A DNA stretch of 50,974 bases from Cohnella nanjingensis (GCF_014212125.1 NZ_JACJVP010000010.1:19000-69973); one strand, 5' to 3'; positions 35,175 through 43,843 are shown, numbered from the stretch's first letter. A program made the numbers and translations. The notes: generated from the letters alone by a model not told the origin.

Positions 35175-35964
35175 CGGAGAAACCCTCCCGTGTTTTTTGG
35201 AACCATCCATAACCTAATATAAAAATCATGAGGCCAATAAGTGACCCAGTGCCGATCCATACCCAGTTGGGAGTTTGCCCCCATACTAACACTTTTCGAG
35301 CATCCTCAACGGTGTAACTAAGCGGATTAATATAGTATAGAAAACGTAGTGACTGTGGGATGGATTCAATCGGATAAAAAATCGGGCTTAAAAACATTAG
35401 GACTTGTAGTAGAATATTAACCAAGTGACCTATATCGCGGAAGAAAACACCAATTGACGCAACAAACCATGAGATTCCTAATGTTAATAGTAGCATTGGC
35501 AACATAACAATAGGGAGGAGAAGAACAGTTAAGTGAATACCATTATAGAACAATATTAAGCCACACAGTAAAATGAGGATAGAAATTGCTGCATGAATTA
35601 ATGTAGAGATTAATGTCACCACAGGCAATATGGCTAAAGGGAATACGACTTTTTTGACGTAATTGGAGTTGTTTGGTATTAAATTCGAAGACTTACCAAC
35701 TACTTCCGAAAAAATGTTATACATGGTCATTCCCGAAAAAATAAGTAAGGCAAATTCGATTTGACTTTCGGATTGACCAGGCCACCGCGATTTGAACACA
35801 AGACTGAATACAAAAGTATAGACTAGGAGCATTAATAAGGGGGTAATGAAGGACCATATGATTCCAAGAAACGAGCCTTTATATCTACTGGCGACTTCAC
35901 GTCTCACTAATTGAATAATTAATCCGTTATTTTTTTTTATTAATAACAAATTTCGAATAAGCAT
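35164..35964 (-). CDS. ABC-2 type polysaccharide exporter permease, Wzm/TagG type
   Basis: Membrane half of the glycan exporter with six predicted helices in 266 residues. Typical features are the N-terminal amphipathic RREVASRYKGSFLGIIWSFI, the FALLIFSGMTMYNIFSEVVG helix, the gate region FFRDIGHLVNILLQVLMFLS, PIFYPIESIPQSLRFLYYIN, and the terminal FILGYGWFQKTREGFSDVL. The start is ATG 35964 or GTG 35970, both after AGGAAGG. It is the first gene of the minus-strand operon and is divergent from rmlA. No good minus-strand promoter could be fixed, although the 234-nt spacer is AT-rich. Confidence 0.92.
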   Translation of the reverse strand: MLIRNLLLIKKNNGLIIQLVRREVASRYKGSFLGIIWSFITPLLMLLVYTFVFSLVFKSRWPGQSESQIEFALLIFSGMTMYNIFSEVVGKSSNLIPNNSNYVKKVVFPLAILPVVTLISTLIHAAISILILLCGLILFYNGIHLTVLLLPIVMLPMLLLTLGISWFVASIGVFFRDIGHLVNILLQVLMFLSPIFYPIESIPQSLRFLYYINPLSYTVEDARKVLVWGQTPNWVWIGTGSLIGLMIFILGYGWFQKTREGFSDVL

Positions 35965-36034
35965 AATCACAGAATCCTTCCTAATTTAGTTCTTGATTGG
36001 TTCGACATGTTCGTCTGACATTGTCCTACATTAT

Positions 36035-36062
36035 TTGATAACCCTAGCGGTTATTATATAAT
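36035..36062 (+). promoter_or_regulatory. rmlA promoter with inverted repeat in the spacer
   Basis: TTGATA (36035-36040), 16-nt spacer, TATAAT (36057-36062). The spacer holds ATAACC (36038-36043), five bases, GGTTAT (36049-36054), an inverted repeat well placed for a repressor or activator. It includes the word CCTAGCGGTT (36043-36052) that also occurs in front of the S-layer gene. The ATG of rmlA is about 140 nt downstream. Confidence 0.6.
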
Positions 36063-36204
36063 AAGATTGTCAAAAAGGGCCATCATTATAGAATAAAGCT
36101 TTTGTCAAATTGATAATAGATTCAATTTCTTTGAAAGAAAGTTATGTCTGCAAGAACATATTAATGAAACAATTGTCATTTTCAATGAAATGGAGTGTTA
36201 GTTT

Positions 36205-36948
36205 ATGAAGGGCATAATACTCGCTGGAGGCACAGGTTCTAGATTATTTCCTCTGACCAAGGTTACTAACAAGCATTTATTACCTGTTGGGAAATACCCG
36301 ATGATCTTCCATGCTGTAGCGAAGTTAAAAGAAGCCGAAATTACTGATATCCTGATCGTCACGGGCAAAGACCACATGGGCGATGTCGTGAACTTGCTCG
36401 GAAGCGGACGGGAAATGGGCGTTACCTTTACATACAAAGTTCAGGACGAAGCTGGTGGGATTGCCCAAGCGCTAGGTCTTGCTGAAAACTTTGTAGGTAA
36501 TGATTCCATGGCCGTTATCCTGGGCGACAATGTGTTCTCCGATAGTATCGCTCCATATGTAAAGTCCTTCCGTGAAAAGGGATCCGGTGCCAAGATCCTT
36601 ATCCAAGAGGTACATGATCCGAAGCGCTATGGTGTACCTGAACTTCAAGGCGATCGGATTGTCTCCATCGAAGAGAAGCCGCAGATGCCTAAAAGCAATT
36701 ATGCGGTTACCGGCATATATATGTTTGATGCGCGCGTATTTGAAATTGTCCGTACTTTGAAGCCGTCAGCACGTGGCGAGCTGGAGATTACGGATGTGAA
36801 TAACGCCTATATCCAATCGGATGAGCTAGGCTATGATATCCTGCAGGGATGGTGGACAGACGCGGGCACGCATGCTTCTCTAACGCATGCCAATGAGTTG
36901 GCTAAGGACATTTTGTTCGGCGAGGAATTCGGCAAACTAAAACTGTGA
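36205..36948 (+). CDS. rmlA: Glucose-1-phosphate thymidylyltransferase RmlA (short form)
   Basis: First step of dTDP-L-rhamnose synthesis: glucose-1-phosphate plus dTTP gives dTDP-glucose. The nucleotide loop GIILAGGTGSRLFPLTK (3-19) and later GVPELQGDRIVSIEEKPQMP and GWWTDAGTHASLTHANEL are diagnostic. At 247 residues it is the short Bacillus/Geobacillus form that lacks the roughly 45-residue C-terminal part of enterobacterial RmlA. The ATG has a TGGAGTG site. It leads the rmlACBD operon. Confidence 0.95.
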   Translation: MKGIILAGGTGSRLFPLTKVTNKHLLPVGKYPMIFHAVAKLKEAEITDILIVTGKDHMGDVVNLLGSGREMGVTFTYKVQDEAGGIAQALGLAENFVGNDSMAVILGDNVFSDSIAPYVKSFREKGSGAKILIQEVHDPKRYGVPELQGDRIVSIEEKPQMPKSNYAVTGIYMFDARVFEIVRTLKPSARGELEITDVNNAYIQSDELGYDILQGWWTDAGTHASLTHANELAKDILFGEEFGKLKL

Positions 36949-36972
36949 TAGGCGATAGGAGTAGAATGAGCA

Positions 36973-37530
36973 ATGAAGGTAATCGAGACTAATCTTCCAG
37001 ACCTTAAACTGATTGAACCGGCTGTGTTCGGCGACAATCGCGGTTTTTTCATGGAATCATATAATGCGGCACGTTTCGCTGAACAGGGTATCGCGATGCA
37101 ATTTGTGCAAGACAACCATTCCTTGTCCGCGGAGACAGGCGTTCTTCGGGGGCTGCACTACCAACTGAACCCGAAGGCACAGACTAAGCTTGTACGCGTA
37201 GTAGCCGGCGCCATCTACGATGTAGTGGTCGATATTCGGAAGGGTTCGCCAACATTCGGTCAGTGGCAAGGCTTTATTCTTTCCGCGGACAACAAGCGGC
37301 AGCTGCTTATGCCTAAAGGCTTCGCACATGGCTTCTGTACCTTGGTCCCGAACACGGAAGTGCTCTACAAAGTGGATGAACTCTACTCGCCGGAGCATGA
37401 CCGCGGCATTGCTTGGGATGACCCTGCGCTTGGGATCGATTGGCCGACTTCGGCGCCGGTATTGTCCGGTAAGGATGCGAAGCATCCGCTGCTGTCCGAA
37501 GCGGAAATGAATTTTACATACGAAGGGTGA
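36973..37530 (+). CDS. rmlC: dTDP-4-dehydrorhamnose 3,5-epimerase RmlC
   Basis: Third step of dTDP-rhamnose synthesis, a cupin-fold epimerase. Key pieces are [12 protein letters not shown] near the start, [20 protein letters not shown] with the catalytic-type His, [40 protein letters not shown] and [19 protein letters not shown]. The 185-residue length is normal. It lies 24 nt after rmlA and 7 nt before rmlB. Confidence 0.96.
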   Translation: MKVIETNLPDLKLIEPAVFGDNRGFFMESYNAARFAEQGIAMQFVQDNHSLSAETGVLRGLHYQLNPKAQTKLVRVVAGAIYDVVVDIRKGSPTFGQWQGFILSADNKRQLLMPKGFAHGFCTLVPNTEVLYKVDELYSPEHDRGIAWDDPALGIDWPTSAPVLSGKDAKHPLLSEAEMNFTYEG

Positions 37531-37537
37531 AATCGAT

Positions 37538-38554
37538 ATGAAATTGCTTGTTACCGGCGGAGCCGGCTTTATCGGGAGTAACTTTGTTCATTATATCCTC
37601 CGGGAGCATCCGCAGGACGAGATTATTATCGTGGATGTCCTTACTTACGCGGGCAACTTGGAAAATCTGAGCGCGGTGGAAGGCAATCCGAACTACCGCT
37701 TCGTCAAAGCCGATATTACGGATCGCGCGGCGCTAGAGCCTCTTTTCCAAGCCGGCGTTGACGTAGTCGTGAACTTCGCGGCGGAGTCTCATGTAGACCG
37801 GAGTATTCTTGAGCCGGATGTATTCGTCCGTACGAATATCTTGGGTACACAAACCTTGTTAGATCTAGCCAAGCAGTACAACATACAAAAATTTGTACAT
37901 GTCTCCACAGACGAAGTCTACGGCACGCTGGGAGATACCGGCTTATTCACGGAACAGACGCCGCTTCAGCCCAATAGCCCATACTCGGCTAGCAAAGCCG
38001 GTTCGGACCTGCTTGTTCGAGCCTACCATGAAACCTTTGGGTTGAACGTTAATATTACGCGTTGCTCGAACAACTATGGTCCCTATCAGTTCCCAGAGAA
38101 ACTCATCCCGCTTATGATTCAGAATGCTTTGTCGGATAAGCCGTTGCCTGTCTACGGGGACGGGCTGAACGTGCGTGACTGGCTCTATGTGGAGGATCAC
38201 TGCAGCGCGATCGACCTCGTCATCCGCAAAGGCGTGAACGGGGAAGTATACAATGTTGGGGGCAACAACGAGCGAACCAACATTCATGTGGTGAAGACGA
38301 TCCTGCAAGAGCTGAACAAGCCGGAATCTCTCATTACGTACGTCCAGGATCGCCTCGGCCATGATCGCCGCTATGCGATCGACGCGACCAAGATCCGGGA
38401 TGAGCTCGGTTGGAATCCGAAGTATGCCTACGAATCCGGGATCCGGGAAACCATTCGGTGGTATCTCGCCAACCTGGAATGGATGGATCAAGTTCGGTCC
38501 GGCGCTTACCAACAGTATTATGACAAGCAATACGGGGAGCGATTAGGAGGCTGA
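37538..38554 (+). CDS. rmlB: dTDP-glucose 4,6-dehydratase RmlB
   Basis: Second step of dTDP-rhamnose synthesis, an extended SDR enzyme using bound NAD. It shows the Rossmann motif [20 protein letters not shown] (5-24), [36 protein letters not shown], the YSASKAGSD catalytic Tyr-Lys pair and [20 protein letters not shown]. Its 338 residues match the family. It starts with ATG 7 nt after rmlC and ends 4 nt before rmlD. Confidence 0.97.
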   Translation: MKLLVTGGAGFIGSNFVHYILREHPQDEIIIVDVLTYAGNLENLSAVEGNPNYRFVKADITDRAALEPLFQAGVDVVVNFAAESHVDRSILEPDVFVRTNILGTQTLLDLAKQYNIQKFVHVSTDEVYGTLGDTGLFTEQTPLQPNSPYSASKAGSDLLVRAYHETFGLNVNITRCSNNYGPYQFPEKLIPLMIQNALSDKPLPVYGDGLNVRDWLYVEDHCSAIDLVIRKGVNGEVYNVGGNNERTNIHVVKTILQELNKPESLITYVQDRLGHDRRYAIDATKIRDELGWNPKYAYESGIRETIRWYLANLEWMDQVRSGAYQQYYDKQYGERLGG

Positions 38555-38558
38555 CTGT

Positions 38559-39419
38559 ATGTCTGGAACGAAGCTAACGCTACTCGTTACAGGGGCGAAC
38601 GGGCAACTGGGGCAAGAGATGGTGAGGATGAGCAGCGATCAAGTAAAGATCGTCGGTTATAGTCGCCAGCAGATGGACGTGACCAACCTCGCGCAATGTC
38701 GCGAGGTTATCGCTGCTTTAAGGCCGGATGCGGTGATCCATGCTGGCGCATATACGGCTGTTGACAAGGCGGAGTCGGAACCTGACGAAGCTTACAAAGT
38801 TAATGCCAGCGGTACGCGTAATCTGGCTCTTGCAGCCAGAGAGCACGGAGCCAAGCTCTGCTACGTGAGCACGGACTATGTATTCGATGGCATGGGGACA
38901 TCGCCTTACAACGAATTCGACAATACGAACCCCCAATCGATCTACGGAAAGTCTAAACGTGCTGGAGAGGTTCTGCTCCAATCCTTGCACGACTCATACT
39001 TTATCGTGCGAACATCATGGGTATATGGCAAGTATGGCAATAACTTTGTCAAAACCATGTTGAAGCTTGGTGCGGAACGTGATTCGGTAACCGTCGTTCA
39101 TGATCAAGTGGGCTCCCCAACCTATACTTACGACTTAGGGCGCTTCCTCATCGATCTGGTACAGACGGAAGCGTACGGCGTTTATCATGCTTCCAACACA
39201 GGAACATGTACGTGGTATGAATTTGCGCAGGCGATTTTCGAAGAGAGCGGGATGTCTACGAAAACGGAACCCTGCACGACCGAACAGTTCCCGCGCCCGG
39301 CACCTAGGCCTCGCTATTCGGTGATGGATCATTCGGCAATTCGGCAGAATGGTCTTACGGATTTGCCGCCTTGGCGGGAAGCGCTTCGCGTGTTCTTGCA
39401 AGAGCTTAAAGATGAGTAA
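38559..39419 (+). CDS. rmlD: dTDP-4-dehydrorhamnose reductase RmlD
   Basis: Last step of dTDP-L-rhamnose synthesis, NAD(P)H-dependent. Motifs are LVTGANGQLGQEMVRM (9-24), AGAYTAVDKAESEPDEAYKV, YVSTDYVFDGMGTSPYNEFD, YGKSKRAGE (catalytic Tyr-Lys), IVRTSWVYGKYGNNFVKTML and DQVGSPTYTYDL. At 286 residues it is normal. Its last codons overlap the start of the following GT2 gene by 8 nt. Confidence 0.96.
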   Translation: MSGTKLTLLVTGANGQLGQEMVRMSSDQVKIVGYSRQQMDVTNLAQCREVIAALRPDAVIHAGAYTAVDKAESEPDEAYKVNASGTRNLALAAREHGAKLCYVSTDYVFDGMGTSPYNEFDNTNPQSIYGKSKRAGEVLLQSLHDSYFIVRTSWVYGKYGNNFVKTMLKLGAERDSVTVVHDQVGSPTYTYDLGRFLIDLVQTEAYGVYHASNTGTCTWYEFAQAIFEESGMSTKTEPCTTEQFPRPAPRPRYSVMDHSAIRQNGLTDLPPWREALRVFLQELKDE

Positions 39420-40368
39420 AATCGGAGAAGCCAGAGATCCCCTTGTTGCAATATGTATCGTTACCTATAACAGCGCGGCTTATATTGAGAAGTGTTTGGC
39501 AGCCATCAGCCGGCAGTCGTGGCAAAACCTAATCACGGTTATCGTCGACAATGCCTCATCCGATTCAACCGTAGCAATCGTTCGTAAGGGCTATCCAGCA
39601 CTGCGTTTGATCGCCAATTCGGAGAATTGCGGTTTTGCGGCAGGGCAGAATCAAGCCATCGGAGCAACGGATGCCGAATACATCCTTGTTCTGAATGCAG
39701 ATGTAACGCTAGAAGTGGACTATATTGCGAACTTGGTCGACTTGATGCAGAATAATCCTCGTATCGGAAGTGCCATAGGGTGCCTGCGCCTCGCTGATAA
39801 ACCCGATATCTTAGACTCTGCAGGGTTAATTATGAAGTGGAGCCGCTCAGCGGAAGAACGAGGTGCCCATCGACCGGTATCCGAGTTTAGCCTTCCCTCT
39901 GAAGTGTTCGGCGTATCCGGGGCTGCTGCTTTTTACCGACGAGCGATGATTGTGGATATATCCGTGGATGGGCAGTTCTTCGATGAGGACTTCTTCGCCT
40001 ACAAAGAAGATGTCGACGTTGCATGGCGTGCAAGGAATCTGGGTTGGCAAGCATGGTACGAGCCTGCTGCCCAAGCGTTGCATGTGCGGCAATGGGGAGT
40101 AGATACTCCGCGCAAACGAATGCCGTTAAAGATTCGAAGGCATTCTTATCAGAATCGCTATCTAATGATGGCTAAGAATGAATCCTTCGACGCAAGCTGG
40201 TGGATACGATTGCCTAGATTATTAGCATATGAGATCGCGCTAAATGGATACATATTCCTCAAGGACCCTAAAGTGTTGGGCGCTTGGAAGATACTGCTAA
40301 GGCTGCTGCCAGGTGCCATAAGGAAACGGCGAGAGATCAGGAGTAAGCGAAAAGTCGAAATTTATTAG
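39412..40368 (+). CDS. Rhamnosyltransferase-like GT2 glycosyltransferase (WbbL/COG1216 type)
   Basis: A 318-residue GT-A enzyme that ends the rml operon. Motifs are VAICIVTYNSAAYIEKCLAA, VIVDNASSDSTVAIV, NCGFAAGQNQAIGATDAEYI, LVLNADVTLE (DXD-like), GVSGAAAFYRRAM and FFDEDFFAYKEDVDVAWRAR with the ED base motif. This pattern fits rhamnosyltransferases that use dTDP-L-rhamnose. ATG 39412 is chosen because it overlaps the rmlD stop and gives the standard family N-terminus. The palindrome CGCCTTCGCGAAGGCG (40404-40419) follows the gene but has no T run. Confidence 0.88.
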   Translation: MSKIGEARDPLVAICIVTYNSAAYIEKCLAAISRQSWQNLITVIVDNASSDSTVAIVRKGYPALRLIANSENCGFAAGQNQAIGATDAEYILVLNADVTLEVDYIANLVDLMQNNPRIGSAIGCLRLADKPDILDSAGLIMKWSRSAEERGAHRPVSEFSLPSEVFGVSGAAAFYRRAMIVDISVDGQFFDEDFFAYKEDVDVAWRARNLGWQAWYEPAAQALHVRQWGVDTPRKRMPLKIRRHSYQNRYLMMAKNESFDASWWIRLPRLLAYEIALNGYIFLKDPKVLGAWKILLRLLPGAIRKRREIRSKRKVEIY

Positions 40369-40467
40369 CTTCTATATTTTCCCCGCATAGCCAGAATGTT
40401 ATGCGCCTTCGCGAAGGCGGTTCGGCACATACTAGGACCGTCAAATTCAATGGAGGTGCATTAGCAC

Positions 40468-40743
40468 ATGGCTAGAGGGAATCGTAACCGTAAGCTCGTC
40501 CCGGAATGTCAAAAAGCGCTGGACCAAATGAAGTACGAAATAGCGGCTGAACTTGGCGTTCCGTTCGGTCAGGGCGGCGCAGCAGGTGCGGGGGATACTG
40601 AATTCGCAGGCGAGCTAGGCAGCTTCACGGCAGCAGGCAGCGGCTCACATTATCTGGGGGATTTGACATCTCGCGAAGCCGGCGCTGTGGGCGGCGGAAT
40701 TACGAAGAGATTGGTCCAGCAAGCCCAACAGACGCTCCTGTAA
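40468..40743 (+). CDS. Alpha/beta-type small acid-soluble spore protein (SASP)
   Basis: A spore-core DNA-binding protein that protects DNA and is degraded by GPR protease on germination. Residues 9-31 (KLVPECQKALDQMKYEIAAE) and the C-terminal DLTSREAGAVGGGITKRLV are diagnostic. The 91 residues exceed the usual 65-75 because a Gly/Ala-rich insert (about 33-63) separates the halves; it holds TEFAGEL, which resembles a second GPR cleavage site, in addition to EIAAEL. I recall similar inserts in other Paenibacillaceae. CATACTA (40428-40434) upstream looks like a sigma-G -10, but no matching -35 is present. AATGGAGGTGC lies before the ATG. Confidence 0.93.
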   Translation: MARGNRNRKLVPECQKALDQMKYEIAAELGVPFGQGGAAGAGDTEFAGELGSFTAAGSGSHYLGDLTSREAGAVGGGITKRLVQQAQQTLL

Positions 40744-40781
40744 ATCCCTGTAGATATAAGCCCGGAATAGGCTAAGGTACA

Positions 40782-40810
40782 TTGACACCCCTCGACAATT
40801 CCGGTATTAT
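40782..40810 (+). promoter_or_regulatory. Sigma-A promoter of metK
   Basis: A consensus TTGACA (40782-40787), 17-nt spacer and TATTAT (40805-40810). Transcription should start near 40817, only about 70 nt before the TTG start codon, leaving no room for a full S-box. Confidence 0.8.
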
Positions 40811-40820
40811 TATCTTCCAG

Positions 40821-40866
40821 AAGGTCTGTCTAACAACCTTTTCCTACCGGAAAAGGTTCATTTTTT
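40821..40866 (+). promoter_or_regulatory. Attenuator-like terminator hairpin in the metK leader
   Basis: AACCTTTTCC (40835-40844) pairs with GGAAAAGGTT (40849-40858) across TACC, followed by CATTTTTTG: a complete rho-independent terminator before the metK start. AAGGT (40821-40825) can pair with ACCTT (40836-40840), which would break the terminator. This gives two exclusive structures, as in attenuators. No S-box, S-MK or T-box signature is visible. Confidence 0.6.
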
Positions 40867-40887
40867 GTGTAGGGGAGGTTGAAGATT

Positions 40888-42090
40888 TTGTCGATTAAAG
40901 GCCGACATCTCTTCACGTCCGAATCGGTCACGGAAGGCCATCCGGACAAAATTTGCGATCAAATCTCGGACGCGGTACTCGACGCTTTTCTGGCTGCTGA
41001 TCCGTACGCCCGCGTCGCATGCGAAGTATCCGTAGCGACAGGACTCGTACTCGTCATTGGTGAAATCTCCAGCAAAGCGGATTATGTAGATATCTCTGCC
41101 ATCGTGCGCAGCACGGTGAAGGAGATCGGCTACACCCGCGCTAAATATGGCTTCGACTCCAGCACTTGCGCCGTTCTGACTTCGCTGAACGAGCAATCCG
41201 CCGACATCGCCCAAGGCGTTAACGCCGCTCTCGAGAGCCGCGACGGCAAGGATGTGCTTCAAGAAAATCCGGACATCGGCGCCGGCGACCAAGGTCTCAT
41301 GTTCGGCTTTGCGACGAACGAGACGCCTGAACTCATGCCGCTCCCGATCGCGCTGGCTCACCGTCTGTCCCGCCGCCTGTCCGAAGTGCGCAAGAACGAC
41401 ACGCTCGGCTATCTGCGCCCGGACGGCAAGACGCAAGTCACGATCGAGTACATCGACGGCAAGCCGGTTCGCGTAGACACGATCGTCATCTCGACACAGC
41501 ACTCCGAAGAGATCAGCTTGGAGCAAATCCAAGACGATATTCGCACCCACGTCATCGTACCTGTCGTTCCGAAGGAATGGCTGGATGCGGAAACGAAGTT
41601 CTTCATTAACCCGACCGGCCGCTTCGTTATCGGCGGACCGCAAGGGGATGCAGGCCTCACCGGCCGCAAGATCATCGTCGACACCTACGGCGGCTATGCC
41701 CGTCATGGCGGCGGCGCGTTCTCCGGCAAGGATCCGACGAAGGTCGACCGTTCGGCGGCTTACGCGGCTCGCTACGTGGCCAAGAACATCGTCGCAGCCG
41801 GCCTCGCCGACAAGTGCGAGATCCAACTGGCTTATGCGATCGGCGTAGCCAACCCGGTATCGATTAATGTCGATACTTACGGCACAGGCAAAGTAGCTGA
41901 GGAAAAGCTGGTCGAACTCGTTCGCGCCAACTTCGATCTGCGTCCGGCCGGCATCATCAAGATGCTCGACCTTCGCCGTCCGATCTACAAGCAAACCGCC
42001 GCATATGGCCACTTCGGCCGCACGGACATCGACGTTCCGTGGGAGCGCACCGATAAGGTGGAAGTGCTCAAGCAAGGCGCTTGGGCCTAA
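40888..42090 (+). CDS. metK: S-adenosylmethionine synthetase MetK
   Basis: Makes S-adenosylmethionine from ATP and methionine in the cytoplasm. The sequence shows [20 protein letters not shown] (8-27), [20 protein letters not shown], the glycine-rich [20 protein letters not shown] and [20 protein letters not shown] (ATP and metal binding). It has 400 residues, as expected. TTG 40888 is chosen because GGAGG (40874-40878) lies 9 nt upstream and [14 protein letters not shown] is the usual N-terminus; a TTG at 40879 touches the binding site. It is monocistronic, with its own promoter, attenuator-like leader and terminator. Confidence 0.97.
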   Translation: MSIKGRHLFTSESVTEGHPDKICDQISDAVLDAFLAADPYARVACEVSVATGLVLVIGEISSKADYVDISAIVRSTVKEIGYTRAKYGFDSSTCAVLTSLNEQSADIAQGVNAALESRDGKDVLQENPDIGAGDQGLMFGFATNETPELMPLPIALAHRLSRRLSEVRKNDTLGYLRPDGKTQVTIEYIDGKPVRVDTIVISTQHSEEISLEQIQDDIRTHVIVPVVPKEWLDAETKFFINPTGRFVIGGPQGDAGLTGRKIIVDTYGGYARHGGGAFSGKDPTKVDRSAAYAARYVAKNIVAAGLADKCEIQLAYAIGVANPVSINVDTYGTGKVAEEKLVELVRANFDLRPAGIIKMLDLRRPIYKQTAAYGHFGRTDIDVPWERTDKVEVLKQGAWA

Positions 42091-42109
42091 GGTTACGCGT
42101 ATAACATTC

Positions 42110-42156
42110 AAGCCGTTCCCCCAAGGTTCCATGAACCGAAGGGAGACGGCTTTTTT
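42110..42156 (+). terminator. Rho-independent terminator after metK
   Basis: AAGCCGT (42110-42116) pairs with ACGGCTT at the 3' side; inner pairings CCC/GGG and GGTTC/GAACC extend the structure, and a six-T run (42151-42156) follows. Confidence 0.88.
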
Positions 42157-42171
42157 GGCAATGAGTATATT

Positions 42172-42690
42172 TTAAGCGGAAGTGTCGCATTTATCCCAGA
42201 AGGCGACCTCAGAGCACAGCGCATAATTGATGGTCTGGCCACGGGCGAAGGAATCGGCGCCCGCCGTGCCTACATAGATCGTACTGTTGTTGCCGGTGAA
42301 GAAGAATTCCATTCGGTACCGTATTTGGGCCGTTTTTTCCGTAGTTCAGCTGTTCCTTCTTCAACTCGGCAACCGATCGTACATGAGCTGCACTGTCTTG
42401 AACAGCTTCTGCGTCGAATTACAGCCGTGCGCGGTGATGACCGCAGTAACATTCTCCTCGTTTATCACGTTTTCAAAAAAACCTGGCGAGCGTCAGGGTT
42501 GAGAACCAGAGTGGCGAGGCTTGAGGATGATGCCCTTGTTCGTTATGCTGCCCCAATACATTCCCTGAATCGGATTGAACTTCAGCAGATCGACTGTCGC
42601 ACCCATTTCGGCGTGTTTTTCCTTGATGTGGTTATGAATGTTTGTGAGCAACACCTCCCCCTCACTGTCATTAAATATTTTGTAGAACAA
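42172..42690 (-). pseudogene. Decayed gene of unknown function
   Basis: Reading the minus strand from ATG 42690 in a single frame gives about 173 codons interrupted by three TGA stops. The segments are MFYKIFNDSEGEVLLTNIHN onward (65 residues), FFENVINEENVTAVITAHGC onward, and MEFFFTGNNSTIYVGTAGAD to SEVAFWDKCDTSA. Between the second and third, a neighbouring frame continues sensibly (SVAELKKEQLNYGK), which points to two compensating frameshifts plus one nonsense change. A GGGGAGGTGTTGCTC-like stretch lies within the frame, so the true start may differ. I do not recognise the family. It sits in a 580-nt gap between metK and an AT-rich acyltransferase. Confidence 0.6.
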
Positions 42691-42739
42691 TGAAATAATA
42701 TAAGATATTATGTTGTATATATAAGATAAGGAGCCAGTT

Positions 42740-43843
42740 ATGAAACAACGAAATTTAGAAATTGATAGGCTACGTGCATTTGCGATTATTATGACAGTCC
42801 TGGTTCACATTCCAGGACCTTTTGCAATTCCCAAAGGGATACTCAATACTTTCCATTTACCAATTGGAGTAGATTTATTTTTTGCAATATCGGGATATTT
42901 AATGACGACTATTTTGCTAAGAGACATGGAATCAAATAAAAGTTTTGGAACTATGATAAAGAAATTCTATATTAGAAGGGCAACCCGAATATTACCGCAA
43001 GCTTGGTTCTGGTTAACGGTTATTCTAATTGGCAGCTTCACATGGACACAAGTCTTTTCAAATTCTGACATTGTAATTCCTCAATATTTCGCAGCAATGG
43101 GTTTTATACAGAACTTTGCAGTTGGCGAAACTCCATACCACCCTTTGCTTCATGTGTTTTGGAGCCTTTCGTTAGAAGAGCAATTTTATTTAATCTTCCC
43201 TATAATTTTATTTTTCCTTCGCAAGAAAGGCGTCGTAATCTTTGGAATCGCATACCTGGAGCTCATGATAATTATTCAACCAGCGCCAAATGGCTTTTGG
43301 CCGTACCGTCTTGATGGTATGCTTTGCGGTGCCCTTTTAGCAATTTTGTATAACTCAAAATGGAAAGAGCGAATTGAGCCAAAGTTTCTATTAAATCGTC
43401 CAATGTTAGCTTCCATCGTGTCGATAATAAGCATAGTAGCACTGTTGATTATTCCAGGTGAGATATGGATGACATCTTTATTCTTCCCTTCACAGGGTAT
43501 TTTTGCTGCTATTGTACTTTACTTCGCAATATTTAATAAAGGATACAGTTTTCCAACGCCGTGGGGTGTTAAGCAAATATTAGACTGGATTGGCACACGA
43601 TCCTATGTGCTTTATCTAAACCATTCAGTAGCTTACTTTATTGTATGGCGTCTCATGCCCCACATTCCCTTTAGCAATAAGTATACAACGTTCGTATTTC
43701 TCGTGGCCTCATTCTTCGCCATGTGTCTGTCAGCTGAATTAACATATCGATTGATAGAAACGCCATTAAGAAAACTCGGCAGAAGAATTCCCATTAAAGA
43801 AACTAAGGGACATCTAGTTGCCCCAAACACGACTTTGCAATAG
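42740..43843 (+). CDS. Acyltransferase 3 family membrane protein (OatA/NodX-like)
   Basis: A polytopic membrane protein of 367 residues with about ten hydrophobic segments, a family that O-acetylates or otherwise acylates polysaccharides and peptidoglycan. Family motifs are RNLEIDRLRAFAIIMTVLVH (His in the first helix), GVDLFFAISGYLMTTILLRD, FYIRRATRILPQAWFWLTVI and HVFWSLSLEEQFYLIFPIIL. There is no C-terminal SGNH domain, so it is the membrane part only. AAGGAGCC precedes the ATG. The gene is clearly AT-rich against GC-rich neighbours (metK, the glycosidase), suggesting transfer from outside. It may acetylate SCWP or the S-layer glycan. Confidence 0.9.
   Translation: MKQRNLEIDRLRAFAIIMTVLVHIPGPFAIPKGILNTFHLPIGVDLFFAISGYLMTTILLRDMESNKSFGTMIKKFYIRRATRILPQAWFWLTVILIGSFTWTQVFSNSDIVIPQYFAAMGFIQNFAVGETPYHPLLHVFWSLSLEEQFYLIFPIILFFLRKKGVVIFGIAYLELMIIIQPAPNGFWPYRLDGMLCGALLAILYNSKWKERIEPKFLLNRPMLASIVSIISIVALLIIPGEIWMTSLFFPSQGIFAAIVLYFAIFNKGYSFPTPWGVKQILDWIGTRSYVLYLNHSVAYFIVWRLMPHIPFSNKYTTFVFLVASFFAMCLSAELTYRLIETPLRKLGRRIPIKETKGHLVAPNTTLQ

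Noticed and set aside
40744..40888. SAM-I (S-box) riboswitch before metK
   Set aside because: The conserved S-box core is not present and the leader after the promoter is too short. Only an attenuator-like hairpin remains.
40858..42132. Minus-strand open frame over metK
   Set aside because: Shadow of metK; no site, and it would include the metK terminator and attenuator.
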